Shown: positions 36,952-46,844 of the stretch, piece after piece
How positions within the stretch are numbered: the first letter of the stretch is position 1
How the letters are laid out: each line of letters starts with the position of its first letter
Source of the DNA: Alphaproteobacteria bacterium
Lineage (GTDB): Bacteria; Pseudomonadota; Alphaproteobacteria; Rhodobacterales; Rhodobacteraceae
Reading direction: 5' to 3'
Assembly (NCBI GenBank): GCA_030429495.1
Contig: JAUIFH010000005.1
Location: forward strand, 248,001-312,000
DNA: 64,000 nt
Program-made: the position numbers and the translations under genes
Notes under the pieces: model-generated
What the model was told of the DNA's origin: nothing
Seen by the model: only the letters and a program-made list of their open reading frames with translations
Database searches by the model: none

Positions 36952-38045
36952 CGCTCTCGCTTTACATCGCGCGGCGCTTCGCGACGTCCTTCCTGCTGGT
37001 CTTCTCGGGGTTTTTCGCGGTGCTCTTCCTGATCGAGATGGTCGAACAGGTCCGCCGCTTCGCCGGCGCCGGGCTCGACCTGGCCGAGACGGCGGAACTG
37101 GCGCTTCTGAAGGTGCCGGAATCCCTCTACCGCATCCTTCCCATGATCGCGATCCTCGCCTCGATCTCGCTGTTCCTGGCGCTCGCGCGGTCCTCGGAAC
37201 TGGTGGTCGTCCGCGCGGCGGGACGCTCCGCATTGCGGATGCTCGTCTCTCCGCTCGTCGTCGCGCTGCTCTGCGGGGCGGTGGCCGTCGCCGCGCTCAA
37301 TCCGATCGTCGCGGGCACCGGCAAGCGCTACGAAACCCTGTCGGACCGCTACCGTATCGGCGAGGGCAACGTGCTTTCGGTCACACGCGAAGGCCTCTGG
37401 CTGCGTCAGGGCGGACCCGAAGGGCAGACCGTGATCCATGCCGGACGCTCCAACCTCGACGGCACGACCCTCTTCGACGTCACCTTCATCGCCCTCGCGC
37501 AGGAAAGCGGTCCGGTGGCGCGTATCGATGCGGACATGGCCGAACTCACCCCCGGCGCGTGGTTGCTTCGCGGTGCGAAGGAATGGCGCTTCGCGGCCGG
37601 CGGAAACCCCGAGCAGGACGCAGTCACGCATTCGCAGTACCGGCTTGCCTCCGACCTGACCGCCGAACAGATCCGCGACAGTTTCGGCACGCCCTCCTCG
37701 ATTGCGATCTGGGACCTGCCGGCCTTCATCACGGCGCTTGAACGGGCGGGATTCTCTGCGCGCAAGCACAATGTCTGGCTCCAGATGGAACTGGCGCTGC
37801 CGCTGCTGCTGGCGACGATGGTGCTGGTCGGCGCGGGCTTCACCATGCGCCACGCGCGCTCGGGCCGCAGCGGCATGATGGTGCTTCTGGCCATCGTTTC
37901 GGGCTTCGCGATCTTCCTCCTGCGCAACTTCGCGCAGGTTCTGGGCGAAAACGGCCAGATCCCCGTCCTCGTCGCGGCCTGGAGCCCGCCAGTCGCCGCC
38001 GCACTCCTGTCGCTTAGCCTCGTTCTGCATCTGGAGGACGGCTGA
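36948..38045 (+). CDS. lptG: LPS export permease LptG
   Basis: This 365-residue partner of LptF has the same topology and begins MTLSLYIARRFATSFLLVF. It contains a central periplasmic domain and the cytoplasmic coupling segment around RSSELVVVRAAGRSALRM. The start overlaps lptF by 4 bases and the stop overlaps lptD by one (TGATG). The ATPase gene lptB is not in the window. Confidence 0.94.
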   Translation: MTLSLYIARRFATSFLLVFSGFFAVLFLIEMVEQVRRFAGAGLDLAETAELALLKVPESLYRILPMIAILASISLFLALARSSELVVVRAAGRSALRMLVSPLVVALLCGAVAVAALNPIVAGTGKRYETLSDRYRIGEGNVLSVTREGLWLRQGGPEGQTVIHAGRSNLDGTTLFDVTFIALAQESGPVARIDADMAELTPGAWLLRGAKEWRFAAGGNPEQDAVTHSQYRLASDLTAEQIRDSFGTPSSIAIWDLPAFITALERAGFSARKHNVWLQMELALPLLLATMVLVGAGFTMRHARSGRSGMMVLLAIVSGFAIFLLRNFAQVLGENGQIPVLVAAWSPPVAAALLSLSLVLHLEDG

Positions 38046-40183
38046 TGCGGCGCCTTTTCCTTGCCCTCGCAATAACCGTCGCGATGCTGGTGCCGGCAGC
38101 CGCACAGGATACGGCGACGCTGGTCGCCGATCGTGTGCTCTTGACGGGCGACAACACGCTGACCGCCGAAGGCTCGGTCGAGGTCTTCTACCAGGGCACC
38201 CGCCTCACAGCCGAGCGGATCGTCTATGACAGCACGACCGATCAGCTTGCGATCACCGGTCCGATCCGTCTGACCGATGCGGCCGGCACGGTGGTGATGG
38301 CCGACGCGGCCGAACTATCCCGCGACCTGACCGAAGGCATCCTGCACAGCGCCCGGCTCGTCCTTGACCAGCAACTCCAGCTTGCCGCGGCCGAGATGGC
38401 GCGGATCGGCGGACGCTACACGCGGCTCGACAAGGTCGTCGCCTCGGCCTGCGAGGTCTGCCCGTCGAACCCGACCCCGCTTTGGGAAATCCGCGCCCGC
38501 CGCGTGGTCCACGACCAGGCCGAGCGCCAGCTATATTTCGACCACGCCCAGTTCCGGGTGGCAGGCGTGCCGGTCTTCTATCTGCCGCGCCTTCGAATGC
38601 CCGACCCGACACTCGAGCGCGCCACCGGCTTCCTGCTGCCTTCCGTGCGCACGACATCGGCACTCGGCCCCGGCGTGAAGATTCCCTATTTCATCGCGCT
38701 CGGCGAAAGCCGCGATCTGACGATCACGCCCTATGTATCGACGGACCGGACGCGGACGCTGGAAGCGCGCTATCGCCAGGCCTTCGCCACCGGCGAGATC
38801 GAGGTAAACGGCGCGATCAGCCGCGACGACCTCCTGCCCGATACGCGCGGCTATCTCTTTGCCGAAGGCCATTTTGCGTTGCCCCGCGACTTCGAACTGG
38901 ACCTGTCGGTGCAGACCGTCACCGACGATGCCTACCTGCTCGACTACGGCATCAGCGATATCGACCGGCTGGCAAGCGGCCTTGCGGTCACCCGGACGCG
39001 GCGCAACGAACATATCGACGCGCGGCTGTTCCGCTACTGGTCGATCCGTACCGGCGACAGCAATGCCGTCCTGCCGACGCTGGTGGGCGACTTCACGTTC
39101 CAGCGCCGCTTCACACCGGCCTATATCGGCGGCGAGGGACAATTCCGGTTTCAGTCCCACAGTCATCGTCGCAGCTCCCGCGTGCCGACCGACGCCAATG
39201 GCGACGGCGTGACCGACGGGCGCGACGTGGCGCGCGCGACGCTGGCGGTGGACTGGCGACGGAACTGGACGCTGCCGAACGGGATGCTGATCGCCGGCGG
39301 GTTGCAGGCGACGGCCGACTTCTACTCGATCAGCCAGGATGCGGCCTTCCCCGGCACCGTGACCCGCTTCACCCCCGCCGCCGCGATCGAACTGCGCTGG
39401 CCCTGGGTCAAGACCGAGACGCGCTCCGGCGCCGCGCAGGTCATCGAGCCGGTCATACAGGTCGTCTGGAGTCCCGACGACACAGACACCGTCCCGAACG
39501 AGGACAGCCAGATCGTCACCTTCGACGAAGGCAACCTCTTCGGCTTTTCACGCTTTCCCGGCGCGGACCGGCATGAGCTTGGCACGCGTGTGAATGTGGG
39601 CGTCGGCTGGACCCGTCATGCGCCTTCCGGCTGGTCGCTGGGCGTCACGGCGGGCCGGGTGTTCCGCAGCCGCGACCTTGGCCAGTTCAGCGCGGCATCG
39701 GGTCTCGACGGCACATCCTCGGACTGGCTTCTGGCCACGCAGATCACCTCGGCCGACGGCCTGTCGCTGATGAACCGGGCGTTGTTCGACGATTCCTTCA
39801 ACTTCAGCCGCGATGAACTCAGGCTGGCCTACGGTGCCGAGGGGTACGATCTGTCGGCCAGCTACCTCTGGCTGGTCGCCGACCCGGCAGAGGGCCGCCT
39901 GCAGGAAAGCTCCGAACTCGTCTTCGACGCCGGCTGGAACTTCGCCCCGAACTGGCGCGGGACAGTCGGCGGTCGCTATGATTTCGAGGCATCGCGGGCG
40001 GCGCGCGCGTCGCTTGGGCTCCAGTACAGCAACGAATGCGCCACGGTTGATCTTTCCCTCTCGCGTCGCTTCACGTCCTCGACTAGTGTGTCGGCGGATA
40101 CTGATTTCAATCTGTCGGTCGCGCTGAATGGCTTCGGTGCTGGCGCGGACGGGCGGAACTATCGGCGCAGTTGCATGCGCTAG
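38045..40183 (+). CDS. lptD: LPS-assembly outer-membrane protein LptD
   Basis: This 712-residue protein has a signal peptide (MRRLFLALAITVAMLVPAAAQ), an N-terminal OstA/LptA-like periplasmic domain (about 25-170) and a C-terminal beta-barrel that places LPS in the outer leaflet. Cysteines that could form the disulfides needed for assembly occur at ACEVCPSNP near residue 137 and close to the C-terminus (NECATVDL, RRSCMR). It is translationally coupled to lptG; surA follows. Confidence 0.94.
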   Translation: MRRLFLALAITVAMLVPAAAQDTATLVADRVLLTGDNTLTAEGSVEVFYQGTRLTAERIVYDSTTDQLAITGPIRLTDAAGTVVMADAAELSRDLTEGILHSARLVLDQQLQLAAAEMARIGGRYTRLDKVVASACEVCPSNPTPLWEIRARRVVHDQAERQLYFDHAQFRVAGVPVFYLPRLRMPDPTLERATGFLLPSVRTTSALGPGVKIPYFIALGESRDLTITPYVSTDRTRTLEARYRQAFATGEIEVNGAISRDDLLPDTRGYLFAEGHFALPRDFELDLSVQTVTDDAYLLDYGISDIDRLASGLAVTRTRRNEHIDARLFRYWSIRTGDSNAVLPTLVGDFTFQRRFTPAYIGGEGQFRFQSHSHRRSSRVPTDANGDGVTDGRDVARATLAVDWRRNWTLPNGMLIAGGLQATADFYSISQDAAFPGTVTRFTPAAAIELRWPWVKTETRSGAAQVIEPVIQVVWSPDDTDTVPNEDSQIVTFDEGNLFGFSRFPGADRHELGTRVNVGVGWTRHAPSGWSLGVTAGRVFRSRDLGQFSAASGLDGTSSDWLLATQITSADGLSLMNRALFDDSFNFSRDELRLAYGAEGYDLSASYLWLVADPAEGRLQESSELVFDAGWNFAPNWRGTVGGRYDFEASRAARASLGLQYSNECATVDLSLSRRFTSSTSVSADTDFNLSVALNGFGAGADGRNYRRSCMR

Positions 40184-40241
40184 CGGCCGGGCAGCCGCAC
40201 CGGGAACCGGGACGACGACAAGAGCAGACGGACGGCAGAAC

Positions 40242-41552
40242 ATGCGCAAGACCACCCTCATTTCCATCGCCCTCGCGGCGCTGACATCGCTTGCAGGGCC
40301 CGTGACGGCACAATCGGGCCGCTTCTCGCCTGCGATTACGGTCAACGACTCTGTCATCACGCAATACGAACTCGAACAGCGCATGCTCTTCCTGCGGATC
40401 CTGCGCGCACCCGGCGACGTGGCGGAAGAGGCCCGGAAGGGCCTGATCGACGACCGGCTCCGCGCGGGCGCGGCGGAGGCCGCGGGGATCACCCTTTCCG
40501 CCGAACAGGTTGCAGCCGGAATGGCCGAATTCGCCGGCCGCGCCAACCTTGATACCGAGCAGTTCGTGGCCGCGATCGGCCAGGGCGGCGTCGCGCCCGA
40601 GACCTTCCGCGACTTCGTCAGCGCCGGCCTCGCCTGGCGCGAGGCTGTCCGCGCGCGCTTCCTGCCGCGCATCGTGATCGGCGAGGCCGATATCGACCGC
40701 GCCCTGTCGGTCACGGCGCAACGCGGCTCCGGCCCACGCGTCCTCCTGTCCGAGATCATCCTGCCGCTGACGCCCGACACGGCGGCCGATACCCGTGATC
40801 TGGCCGAGGAACTGACCGGTTCCGTCGGCTCCGCCGCCGCGTTCGCCAACGCCGCGCGCGCCTATTCCGCTGCCCCGTCGCGCGATGAGGGCGGCCAGCT
40901 TGGCTGGATACCGCTCACGAACCTGCCGCCGCAGCTGCGCCAGATCGTGGTCCAGATGGGCAATGGTCAGGTCAGCCCTCCGGTGCCGCTCGGCAACGCT
41001 ATCGCCATCCTGCGCCTGAACGGAATCGAACAGGGCGGAGAGATTGATCCGCGCAACGTCACGGTGGACTACGCGCAATACCTTATCCCCGGCGGCCGCA
41101 CCGAGGCGACACTGGCCGAGGCCGCGCGCGTGCGGGGCGAGGTCGACACCTGCGACGACCTCTACCGTGCGGCCCGCCATGCCCCGCCGGAAAACATCCT
41201 GCGCGAAACGCGGCCGCTGCCGCAGGTGCCCGGCGACATCGCGGCCGAGCTTGCGCGGCTGGACGACAACGAAAGCTCCGTTGCGCTGACCCGCGGCAAC
41301 GCGCTCGTCTACCTCATGCTCTGCCGGCGCAGCGCGACGCTGGCCGCAGGCTCGCTGCCGGCAGCGGATATCCCGGTCGTGTCTGGTCTTGTGGACCCCG
41401 ACGGCCCGCCGCGGATCAATCCCGAGCTTGGCTTTGGCGGCGGTCCGACCCGCGCGCAGATCCGTGAGGAACTGGTCGGCCAGCGCCTTGCCGGCCTTGC
41501 CGATGGCTACCTCGCCGAACTGCGGGCCGAAGCCAATATCGTCACGCCGTGA
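40242..41552 (+). CDS. surA: SurA-like periplasmic chaperone/peptidyl-prolyl isomerase
   Basis: A 436-residue exported protein with signal peptide MRKTTLISIALAALTSLAGP-VTAQ. It has a SurA_N domain with INTVITQYELEQR-like residues (ITVNDSVITQYELEQR) and one parvulin domain (about 165-265, GGQLGWIPLTNLPPQLR). SurA delivers beta-barrel precursors such as LptD to the Bam complex, which suits its place directly after lptD. ATG 40242 is the signal-peptide start; a longer frame overlapping lptD is rejected. Confidence 0.92.
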   Translation: MRKTTLISIALAALTSLAGPVTAQSGRFSPAITVNDSVITQYELEQRMLFLRILRAPGDVAEEARKGLIDDRLRAGAAEAAGITLSAEQVAAGMAEFAGRANLDTEQFVAAIGQGGVAPETFRDFVSAGLAWREAVRARFLPRIVIGEADIDRALSVTAQRGSGPRVLLSEIILPLTPDTAADTRDLAEELTGSVGSAAAFANAARAYSAAPSRDEGGQLGWIPLTNLPPQLRQIVVQMGNGQVSPPVPLGNAIAILRLNGIEQGGEIDPRNVTVDYAQYLIPGGRTEATLAEAARVRGEVDTCDDLYRAARHAPPENILRETRPLPQVPGDIAAELARLDDNESSVALTRGNALVYLMLCRRSATLAAGSLPAADIPVVSGLVDPDGPPRINPELGFGGGPTRAQIREELVGQRLAGLADGYLAELRAEANIVTP

Positions 41553-41562
41553 CGCAGGCGGC

Positions 41563-42540
41563 ATGACCAACGCCCCGATCGCGCTGACCTGCGGGGAACC
41601 TTCCGGCATCGGCCCCGAAATCGCGGTGAAAGCACGCGCCAAACTCGGCGCTGCGCTGCCGTTCTTCTGGATCGGCGATCCCGCGCATTTGCCGCAAGGA
41701 ACCGCCCATGCCGAAATCGCGGCACCGGGCGATGCGATGACCGTGCCCGCGTCGGTGCTTCCGGTACTGCGCCACGATTTTCCGGCGGCTGCCGAACCCG
41801 GCAAGCCGGCCCCTCAGAACGCCGGCGCCGTAGTCGAGGTGATCGCGCGTGCCGTGGCGCTTGTCACGCAGGGCGCGGCGTCGGCGCTTTGCACCGCGCC
41901 CATCAACAAGAAGGCGCTGAAGGACGGCGCGGGCTTCGCCTTTCCCGGCCATACCGAGTATCTCGCCCACCTTGCCGGTGTCAGGCGTGTCGTGATGATG
42001 CTTGCTTGCGAGGGCCTCCGCGTGGTGCCGGTGACGATCCATATCCCGCTGGCCGATGTCCCCCGGGCGCTGACGCCCGGGCTTCTGACCGACGTGATCC
42101 GCATCACCCATGCCGGCCTGATCCGCGATTTCGGCCTGTCCGCGCCCCGGCTGGCGGTGGCCGGCCTCAACCCCCATGCCGGTGAAGGTGGCGCGATGGG
42201 GCGGGAGGAAGAGCAGATCATCGGCCCCGCCCTCGACGCATTGCGCGCGGAAGGCATGGCGATCACCGGCCCCCTGCCCGCGGACACCATGTTCCACGCG
42301 GCCGCGCGGGCGCGCTATGACGCGGCGATCTGCATGTATCACGATCAGGCGCTGATCCCGGTCAAGACCGTCGATTTCGCGGGCGGCGTGAACGCCACGC
42401 TGGGCCTGCCCTTCATCCGCACCTCGCCCGATCATGGCACCGCGTTCGACATCGCGGGACAGGGCGTCGCGGATGCATCGAGCCTTGTCGCGGCTCTGAA
42501 GATGGCGCGCGATATGGCCAATGCGCGGGCGCGGGGATGA
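41563..42540 (+). CDS. pdxA: 4-hydroxythreonine-4-phosphate dehydrogenase
   Basis: This 325-residue enzyme of DXP-dependent pyridoxal phosphate synthesis has [17 protein letters not shown], the metal-binding [28 protein letters not shown], and [12 protein letters not shown]. It begins 10 bases after surA, and rsmA follows after 16 bases, the widely conserved surA-pdxA-rsmA order. Confidence 0.96.
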   Translation: MTNAPIALTCGEPSGIGPEIAVKARAKLGAALPFFWIGDPAHLPQGTAHAEIAAPGDAMTVPASVLPVLRHDFPAAAEPGKPAPQNAGAVVEVIARAVALVTQGAASALCTAPINKKALKDGAGFAFPGHTEYLAHLAGVRRVVMMLACEGLRVVPVTIHIPLADVPRALTPGLLTDVIRITHAGLIRDFGLSAPRLAVAGLNPHAGEGGAMGREEEQIIGPALDALRAEGMAITGPLPADTMFHAAARARYDAAICMYHDQALIPVKTVDFAGGVNATLGLPFIRTSPDHGTAFDIAGQGVADASSLVAALKMARDMANARARG

Positions 42541-42556
42541 ACCGGAGGGGCCGCGC

Positions 42557-43399
42557 ATGGCAGCGATAGACGGGCTTCCGCCGCTTCGCGATGTCATCGC
42601 GACGCATGGCATCGCGGCGCGAAAGGCGCTTGGCCAGAACTTCCTGCTTGACCTGAACCTGACCGCCAAGATCGCCCGCGCGGCGGGCGACCTCTCCGGT
42701 TCCGACGTGTTCGAGGTCGGGCCGGGGCCCGGTGGACTCACGCGCGGGCTGCTGGCCGAAGGCGCACGCCGGGTTCTGGCGGTGGAGAAGGATCCCCGCT
42801 GCCTGCCCGCGCTGGCCGAGATTGCTGTGGCCTATCCCGGACGGCTCGAAGTTCTGAACGCCGACGCGCTTGAGGTCGACCCGCGCGACCACCTGACCAC
42901 GCCGATCCGCATCGTGGCGAACCTGCCTTACAATGTCGGGACGGAACTGCTGACCCGCTGGCTCACCCCGCCCACATGGCCGCCGGTATGGGACAGCCTC
43001 ACGCTGATGTTCCAGAAGGAGGTGGCCGAACGGATCGTCGCGAAACCCGGATCGAAGGCCTATGGCCGCCTTGCGATCCTTGCGCAGTGGCTGACCGATG
43101 CGCGGATCGTGATGACGCTTCCGCCCGAGGCATTCACCCCGGCACCCAAGGTCCACTCTGCCGTCGTTCACCTGACCGCCCTGCCCCAGCCGCGCTATCC
43201 GGCGGATGCGAAGGTCCTGAACCGGATCGTCGCCGCCGGCTTCAACCAGCGCCGCAAGATGCTCCGCGCGAGCTTGAAGGGCGTCGCGCTGGAGATCGAG
43301 GCAAAGCTCTTGTCCCTCGGCATCGCGCCGACGGCCCGGGCCGAGGAGATTTCACTTGAGGATTACTGCCGCCTCGCGCGGCTGATCGCGGCGACCTGA
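42557..43399 (+). CDS. rsmA: 16S rRNA dimethyladenosine transferase (KsgA)
   Basis: This 280-residue methyltransferase dimethylates A1518 and A1519 in 16S rRNA. SAM-binding motif I is [15 protein letters not shown], motif IV is [13 protein letters not shown], and the N-terminal [11 protein letters not shown] is typical. The start is ATG 42557 after GGAGGGG. It ends the lpt-surA-pdxA-rsmA operon. Confidence 0.96.
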   Translation: MAAIDGLPPLRDVIATHGIAARKALGQNFLLDLNLTAKIARAAGDLSGSDVFEVGPGPGGLTRGLLAEGARRVLAVEKDPRCLPALAEIAVAYPGRLEVLNADALEVDPRDHLTTPIRIVANLPYNVGTELLTRWLTPPTWPPVWDSLTLMFQKEVAERIVAKPGSKAYGRLAILAQWLTDARIVMTLPPEAFTPAPKVHSAVVHLTALPQPRYPADAKVLNRIVAAGFNQRRKMLRASLKGVALEIEAKLLSLGIAPTARAEEISLEDYCRLARLIAAT

Positions 43400-43427
43400 C
43401 GGCCCCCACTTCAGCCGTGCGGAGCGG

Positions 43428-44105
43428 TCATTCCGCGGCGTCCGCCGGCGGTTCGTCGTTGCCGACCGGCGCGGACGGGGCGTCAGCCTCGGCTTCGGCC
43501 TTCTTCGCGCGCGGCTTGCGCGGCCCGCGCGGTCCGCGAGCGGGCTTCTTGCCGCCTTCCGGCGCTGCTTCAGCGCCTTCGGCCGCAAGCGGCAGTTCCG
43601 GCATCATGGATGCCGAACGCGGCCGTTGCTGCGTTTCGGGTGTCTCGACAAGGCCGGGGCCATCATCGATGTCGTCCTCACGCACGGAGGCATGCTGCGT
43701 CTGGCCACCATTGCCCGATGCCCGTTCGCCCCGCTCATCGAAGCGCTGACGCTGGTTGTGCTGACGGTCGCCGCCCTGGCCGTGGCCATTGCCGCCGTCG
43801 CCCTGACCCTGTCCCTGGTTGGGGTTCTGGGCCTGACGCTGTTCCTGTTCGCGCTGCATCTCGCGCTGCGCTTCGCCCAGCATCCGCGTGTAGTGCTCCG
43901 CGTGCTGGAGGAAATTCTGTTCCGCAACCCGGTCGTTCGACAACTGCGCGTCGCGCGCCAGCATCAGGTACTTGTCGATGATCTGCTGCGGTGTTCCCCG
44001 CACCTTGCCCTCGGGACCGGATGAATCGAAGACCCGGTTGATAATGTTACCGAGGGAGCGTTGCCGGTTCGATTTCGACCGCGAACGGGATTTGGATGAT
44101 CTCAT
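43428..44105 (-). CDS. DUF4167-domain protein
   Basis: A 225-residue protein specific to alphaproteobacteria. A very basic N-terminus (MRSSKSRSRSKSNRQRS) leads into the DUF4167 core (about 20-95; INRVFDSSGPEGKVRGTPQQ and AEHYTRMLGEAQREM). A Gln/Gly/Asn-rich disordered part and a basic Pro/Arg/Lys tail follow. The composition suggests RNA or ribosome association, but the function is unknown. The ATG at 44105 is chosen since the family begins with this basic stretch. Confidence 0.9.
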   Translation of the reverse strand: MRSSKSRSRSKSNRQRSLGNIINRVFDSSGPEGKVRGTPQQIIDKYLMLARDAQLSNDRVAEQNFLQHAEHYTRMLGEAQREMQREQEQRQAQNPNQGQGQGDGGNGHGQGGDRQHNQRQRFDERGERASGNGGQTQHASVREDDIDDGPGLVETPETQQRPRSASMMPELPLAAEGAEAAPEGGKKPARGPRGPRKPRAKKAEAEADAPSAPVGNDEPPADAAE

Positions 44106-44372
44106 GTGCTTTCGTCTGTCCAAGCCAAGGGGCTGTGAGTTGCCTTGCCCGCTTCCGCGTCCTGCGCCGAAATCGTGCGGCTGAGGTCGGCGGCGTCTCG
44201 TCGTTCTGGGCAAAGCGGTCGGGGCTGACGCGAAAGGTCCGCCCGTCACGATCCCCTTAAGGCATGATGTGCGGGCATGGGCAAGTGGAATCTCGTGATA
44301 CCGGCGGAAAACGCCGATTTTCTGCAACAATCCGGCATTTCGCGGCGGAAATGCCACCGATTGCGTGGCCCC

Positions 44373-45230
44373 TCAGGCCGCACCGCATTCGTCCGCGCTG
44401 CCGGCCTTCAGCGCCACCAGTACCCGGTCGCGCCCGTCGAGGTCACGCCGCACTTCCGGCGCGTCAAATCCATGCTCGGCAAGAAGCGCGGACACGTCGT
44501 GCGCCTGGGTCGGTCCGATCTCGAGGATAAGCCGGCCGCCGGCCATCAGCCGTGCCCCGGCCCCCGCCGCGATGGCGCGGTAGGCGTCGAGTCCGTCGCC
44601 GCCGGGCGTCAGCGCGCGGCGCGGCTCCCACTCGCGAACCTCGGGCGCGAGGCCGGCCACTTCGGCCTCGGCGATGTAGGGCGGGTTCGAGACGATGAGG
44701 TCGAAGCGCCCGGTCACGCCCTGGAACCAGTTGGCGCACTGAAACCGGGCGCGGCTGGCAAGACCAAGGCTGTCGGCATTCTCCGACGCGACGGTCAGGG
44801 CGGCCTCGGAAATGTCGGTGCCGATGCCGGCGGCAAAAGGCATTCCGGCAAGGCAGGACAAGAGAATGCAGCCGGTCCCGGTGCCAAGGTCGAGCATCTT
44901 CACGAAGGGCCGTTCGAGGGCGGTCGAGACAAGAAGCTCTGTCTCGGGGCGGGGATCGAGCGTGTCGCGCGTGACCCGGAAGCTTCGGCCAAAGAAGTCG
45001 CGCCGTCCGGTGATCTGGCTCACCGGTTCGCGCAGGAGCCGCCGGGCGATGACGGCCCCGAACGCTTCCGCCGCAGCCGGATCGATCTCTTCCGGCAGAA
45101 TCAGCGTCACCCGATCGGGCGCGATGCCGAGCGCATGGGCGAACAGCCTGCGCGCGTCCCGCGCCGCGCCGTCGATTCCCGCCCTGGCGAGCCGTTTCGT
45201 GGCCGAAGCGAGGGCCTCCGTCCCCCTCAT
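44373..45230 (-). CDS. prmC: Peptide chain release factor N5-glutamine methyltransferase
   Basis: This 285-residue enzyme methylates the GGQ glutamine of release factors. The N-terminal helical domain binds the factor; the catalytic domain has motif [14 protein letters not shown] and the NPPY active-site motif in [14 protein letters not shown]. The start overlaps the prfA stop by 4 bases, coupling the enzyme to its substrate. Confidence 0.95.
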   Translation of the reverse strand: MRGTEALASATKRLARAGIDGAARDARRLFAHALGIAPDRVTLILPEEIDPAAAEAFGAVIARRLLREPVSQITGRRDFFGRSFRVTRDTLDPRPETELLVSTALERPFVKMLDLGTGTGCILLSCLAGMPFAAGIGTDISEAALTVASENADSLGLASRARFQCANWFQGVTGRFDLIVSNPPYIAEAEVAGLAPEVREWEPRRALTPGGDGLDAYRAIAAGAGARLMAGGRLILEIGPTQAHDVSALLAEHGFDAPEVRRDLDGRDRVLVALKAGSADECGAA

Positions 45231-46282
45231 GTATCTATTTCCGCCAGCCGCGCGGCCTGATCCTCGGCGATGAGGGCATCCGTCACCTCGGTCAGGTCGC
45301 CGCTCATGATTTCGCCGAGGCGATAGAGCGTGAGGCCGATCCGGTGATCGGTCATGCGGCCCTGCGGGAAGTTGTAGGTGCGGATGCGTTCGGAACGGTC
45401 GCCGGTGCCCACCTGCGCCTTGCGGTCAGCCGCGCGCGCGTCGTCGGCTTTCGAGCGTTCGAGGTCGTAGAGCCGGGCCCGCAGTACCGCCATCGCGTTG
45501 GCGCGGTTCTGGTGCTGGGACTTTTCCGACGAGGTCACGACGATGCCGGTCGGGATGTGGGTGATGCGGACGGCGGAATCGGTCGTGTTGACGTGCTGCC
45601 CGCCCGCGCCGGACGCGCGCATCGTGTCGATGCGGATATCCGTGGCCGGAACGTCGATCTCGACCTCCTCGGCCTCGGGCAGGACGGCGACGGTGGCGGC
45701 TGATGTGTGAATGCGTCCTCCGGCCTCAGTCTCAGGCACGCGCTGGACGCGGTGAACGCCGCTTTCGAACTTGAGTCGGGCAAAGACGCCCTCGCCCTCG
45801 ATCCGCGCCATGGCTTCCTTGATGCCGCCCAGCTCGGTCTCGCTGTGTTCCAGAAGCTCGAACCGCCAGCCCATGCTTTCGGCGTATTTCTGGTACATGC
45901 GGAGCAGGTCGCCGGCGAAAAGCGCGGCCTCTTCGCCGCCCGTCCCGGGGCGGATTTCCACGATCGCGGGCCGCGCATCGGCGGCGTCCTTCGGCAGAAG
46001 AGCGATGCGCAGGCGGCTTTCCATCTCGGGGATGCGGGCCTTGAGGGCAGGAATCTCATCCTCGGCCAGTGCCCGCATCTCGGGGTCGGAGAGCATCGCC
46101 TCGGCCGCTTCGAGGTCGGCGAGCGCCTGGCGGTAGGCGGCGATTTCGGCGGTGACCGGCTTCAGTTCGGAATATTCACGGCTGAGGGACGCGATCTCGG
46201 CCGGGTCGGCGCCGGCGGAAAGCTTCGCTTCGAGGAACTCGAAGCGGCGCGTGATCTGGTGAAGCTTGTCCAAAGGTACCAT
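45227..46282 (-). CDS. prfA: Peptide chain release factor 1
   Basis: This 351-residue factor terminates at UAA and UAG. The GGQ loop is [19 protein letters not shown] (about residue 230), and the PxT-type recognition region lies near [11 protein letters not shown] upstream. The start is ATG 46282 ([15 protein letters not shown]); a 49-residue longer frame runs through the repeat element and is not real. prmC follows with an ATGA overlap. Confidence 0.96.
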   Translation of the reverse strand: MVPLDKLHQITRRFEFLEAKLSAGADPAEIASLSREYSELKPVTAEIAAYRQALADLEAAEAMLSDPEMRALAEDEIPALKARIPEMESRLRIALLPKDAADARPAIVEIRPGTGGEEAALFAGDLLRMYQKYAESMGWRFELLEHSETELGGIKEAMARIEGEGVFARLKFESGVHRVQRVPETEAGGRIHTSAATVAVLPEAEEVEIDVPATDIRIDTMRASGAGGQHVNTTDSAVRITHIPTGIVVTSSEKSQHQNRANAMAVLRARLYDLERSKADDARAADRKAQVGTGDRSERIRTYNFPQGRMTDHRIGLTLYRLGEIMSGDLTEVTDALIAEDQAARLAEIDT

Positions 46283-46326
46283 CGGGGCGGTTTCGCTCTT
46301 GTCCGGGGCGCGGTCAAGGGGGAGAG

Positions 46327-46378
46327 GCCGGGGGCTGCCTGCCCCCGGACCCCCGGGAGTATTTCCGAACAGAAGAAG
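46327..46378 (+). repeat. Intergenic hairpin/AGTATTT/AGAAGAAG repeat, copy 3 (inverted relative to genes)
   Basis: CCGGGGGC (46328-46335) pairs with GCCCCCGG (46341-46348). ACCCCCGGG, AGTATTT (46358-46364) and CCGAACAGAAGAAG follow. Both flanking genes are on the minus strand, so this copy is in the opposite orientation to transcription, unlike copies 1 and 2. It abuts the stop of the DUF1499 gene and lies 45 bases before prfA. Confidence 0.8.
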
Positions 46379-46379
46379 A

Positions 46380-46844
46380 TCAGGGGGCGAGCTGGCTAAG
46401 CCAGTCGCGGAGCCGGGCGGCGTTAGCACCGAAGTCGCTGCGGCCGAAACGGAGGCGGGCGTGCAGCGTGAGTACCGTTGCCGGCCCGTTCGCGCGGGCG
46501 GAGGCGGTCGTGTAGTCGGGAAAGCCGAAGAGCGCCGACCGGGTGATCCAGGTGATCATCCCCTCTTGCGGCGAACCCGCGAGCCGTGTCGTGCGCGGGG
46601 TTGCAAGAGCAATCCGGTCGAGACGCGAAAGGACATCCTCCGGGTCCTGCCCGGGGATGGCCAGCGCGGCGCGGGCGCCGCCGTCTTCCGCGGTCACGAG
46701 GGTGCCGCGGGAAGGCGGAAGAGTCGCCCCTGCCCCGCCCCCGGCGGGCGCAACGTGCCACCGCGCGGGGTCGGAAGGGGCAAGGCGGATGTAGGCCACG
46801 CCCCCGAGCAGGGTCAGTGCGAGAAGAACAAGCGCCGGTTTCAC
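46380..46844 (-). CDS. DUF1499-family membrane-anchored protein
   Basis: A 154-residue protein with an N-terminal membrane segment or signal anchor ([18 protein letters not shown]) and a DUF1499 domain with the typical end [15 protein letters not shown] and [19 protein letters not shown]. The function is unknown. GTG 46844 is chosen because it overlaps the agmatinase stop as GTGA; a TTG start 21 bases earlier is the only alternative. Confidence 0.83.
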   Translation of the reverse strand: MKPALVLLALTLLGGVAYIRLAPSDPARWHVAPAGGGAGATLPPSRGTLVTAEDGGARAALAIPGQDPEDVLSRLDRIALATPRTTRLAGSPQEGMITWITRSALFGFPDYTTASARANGPATVLTLHARLRFGRSDFGANAARLRDWLSQLAP

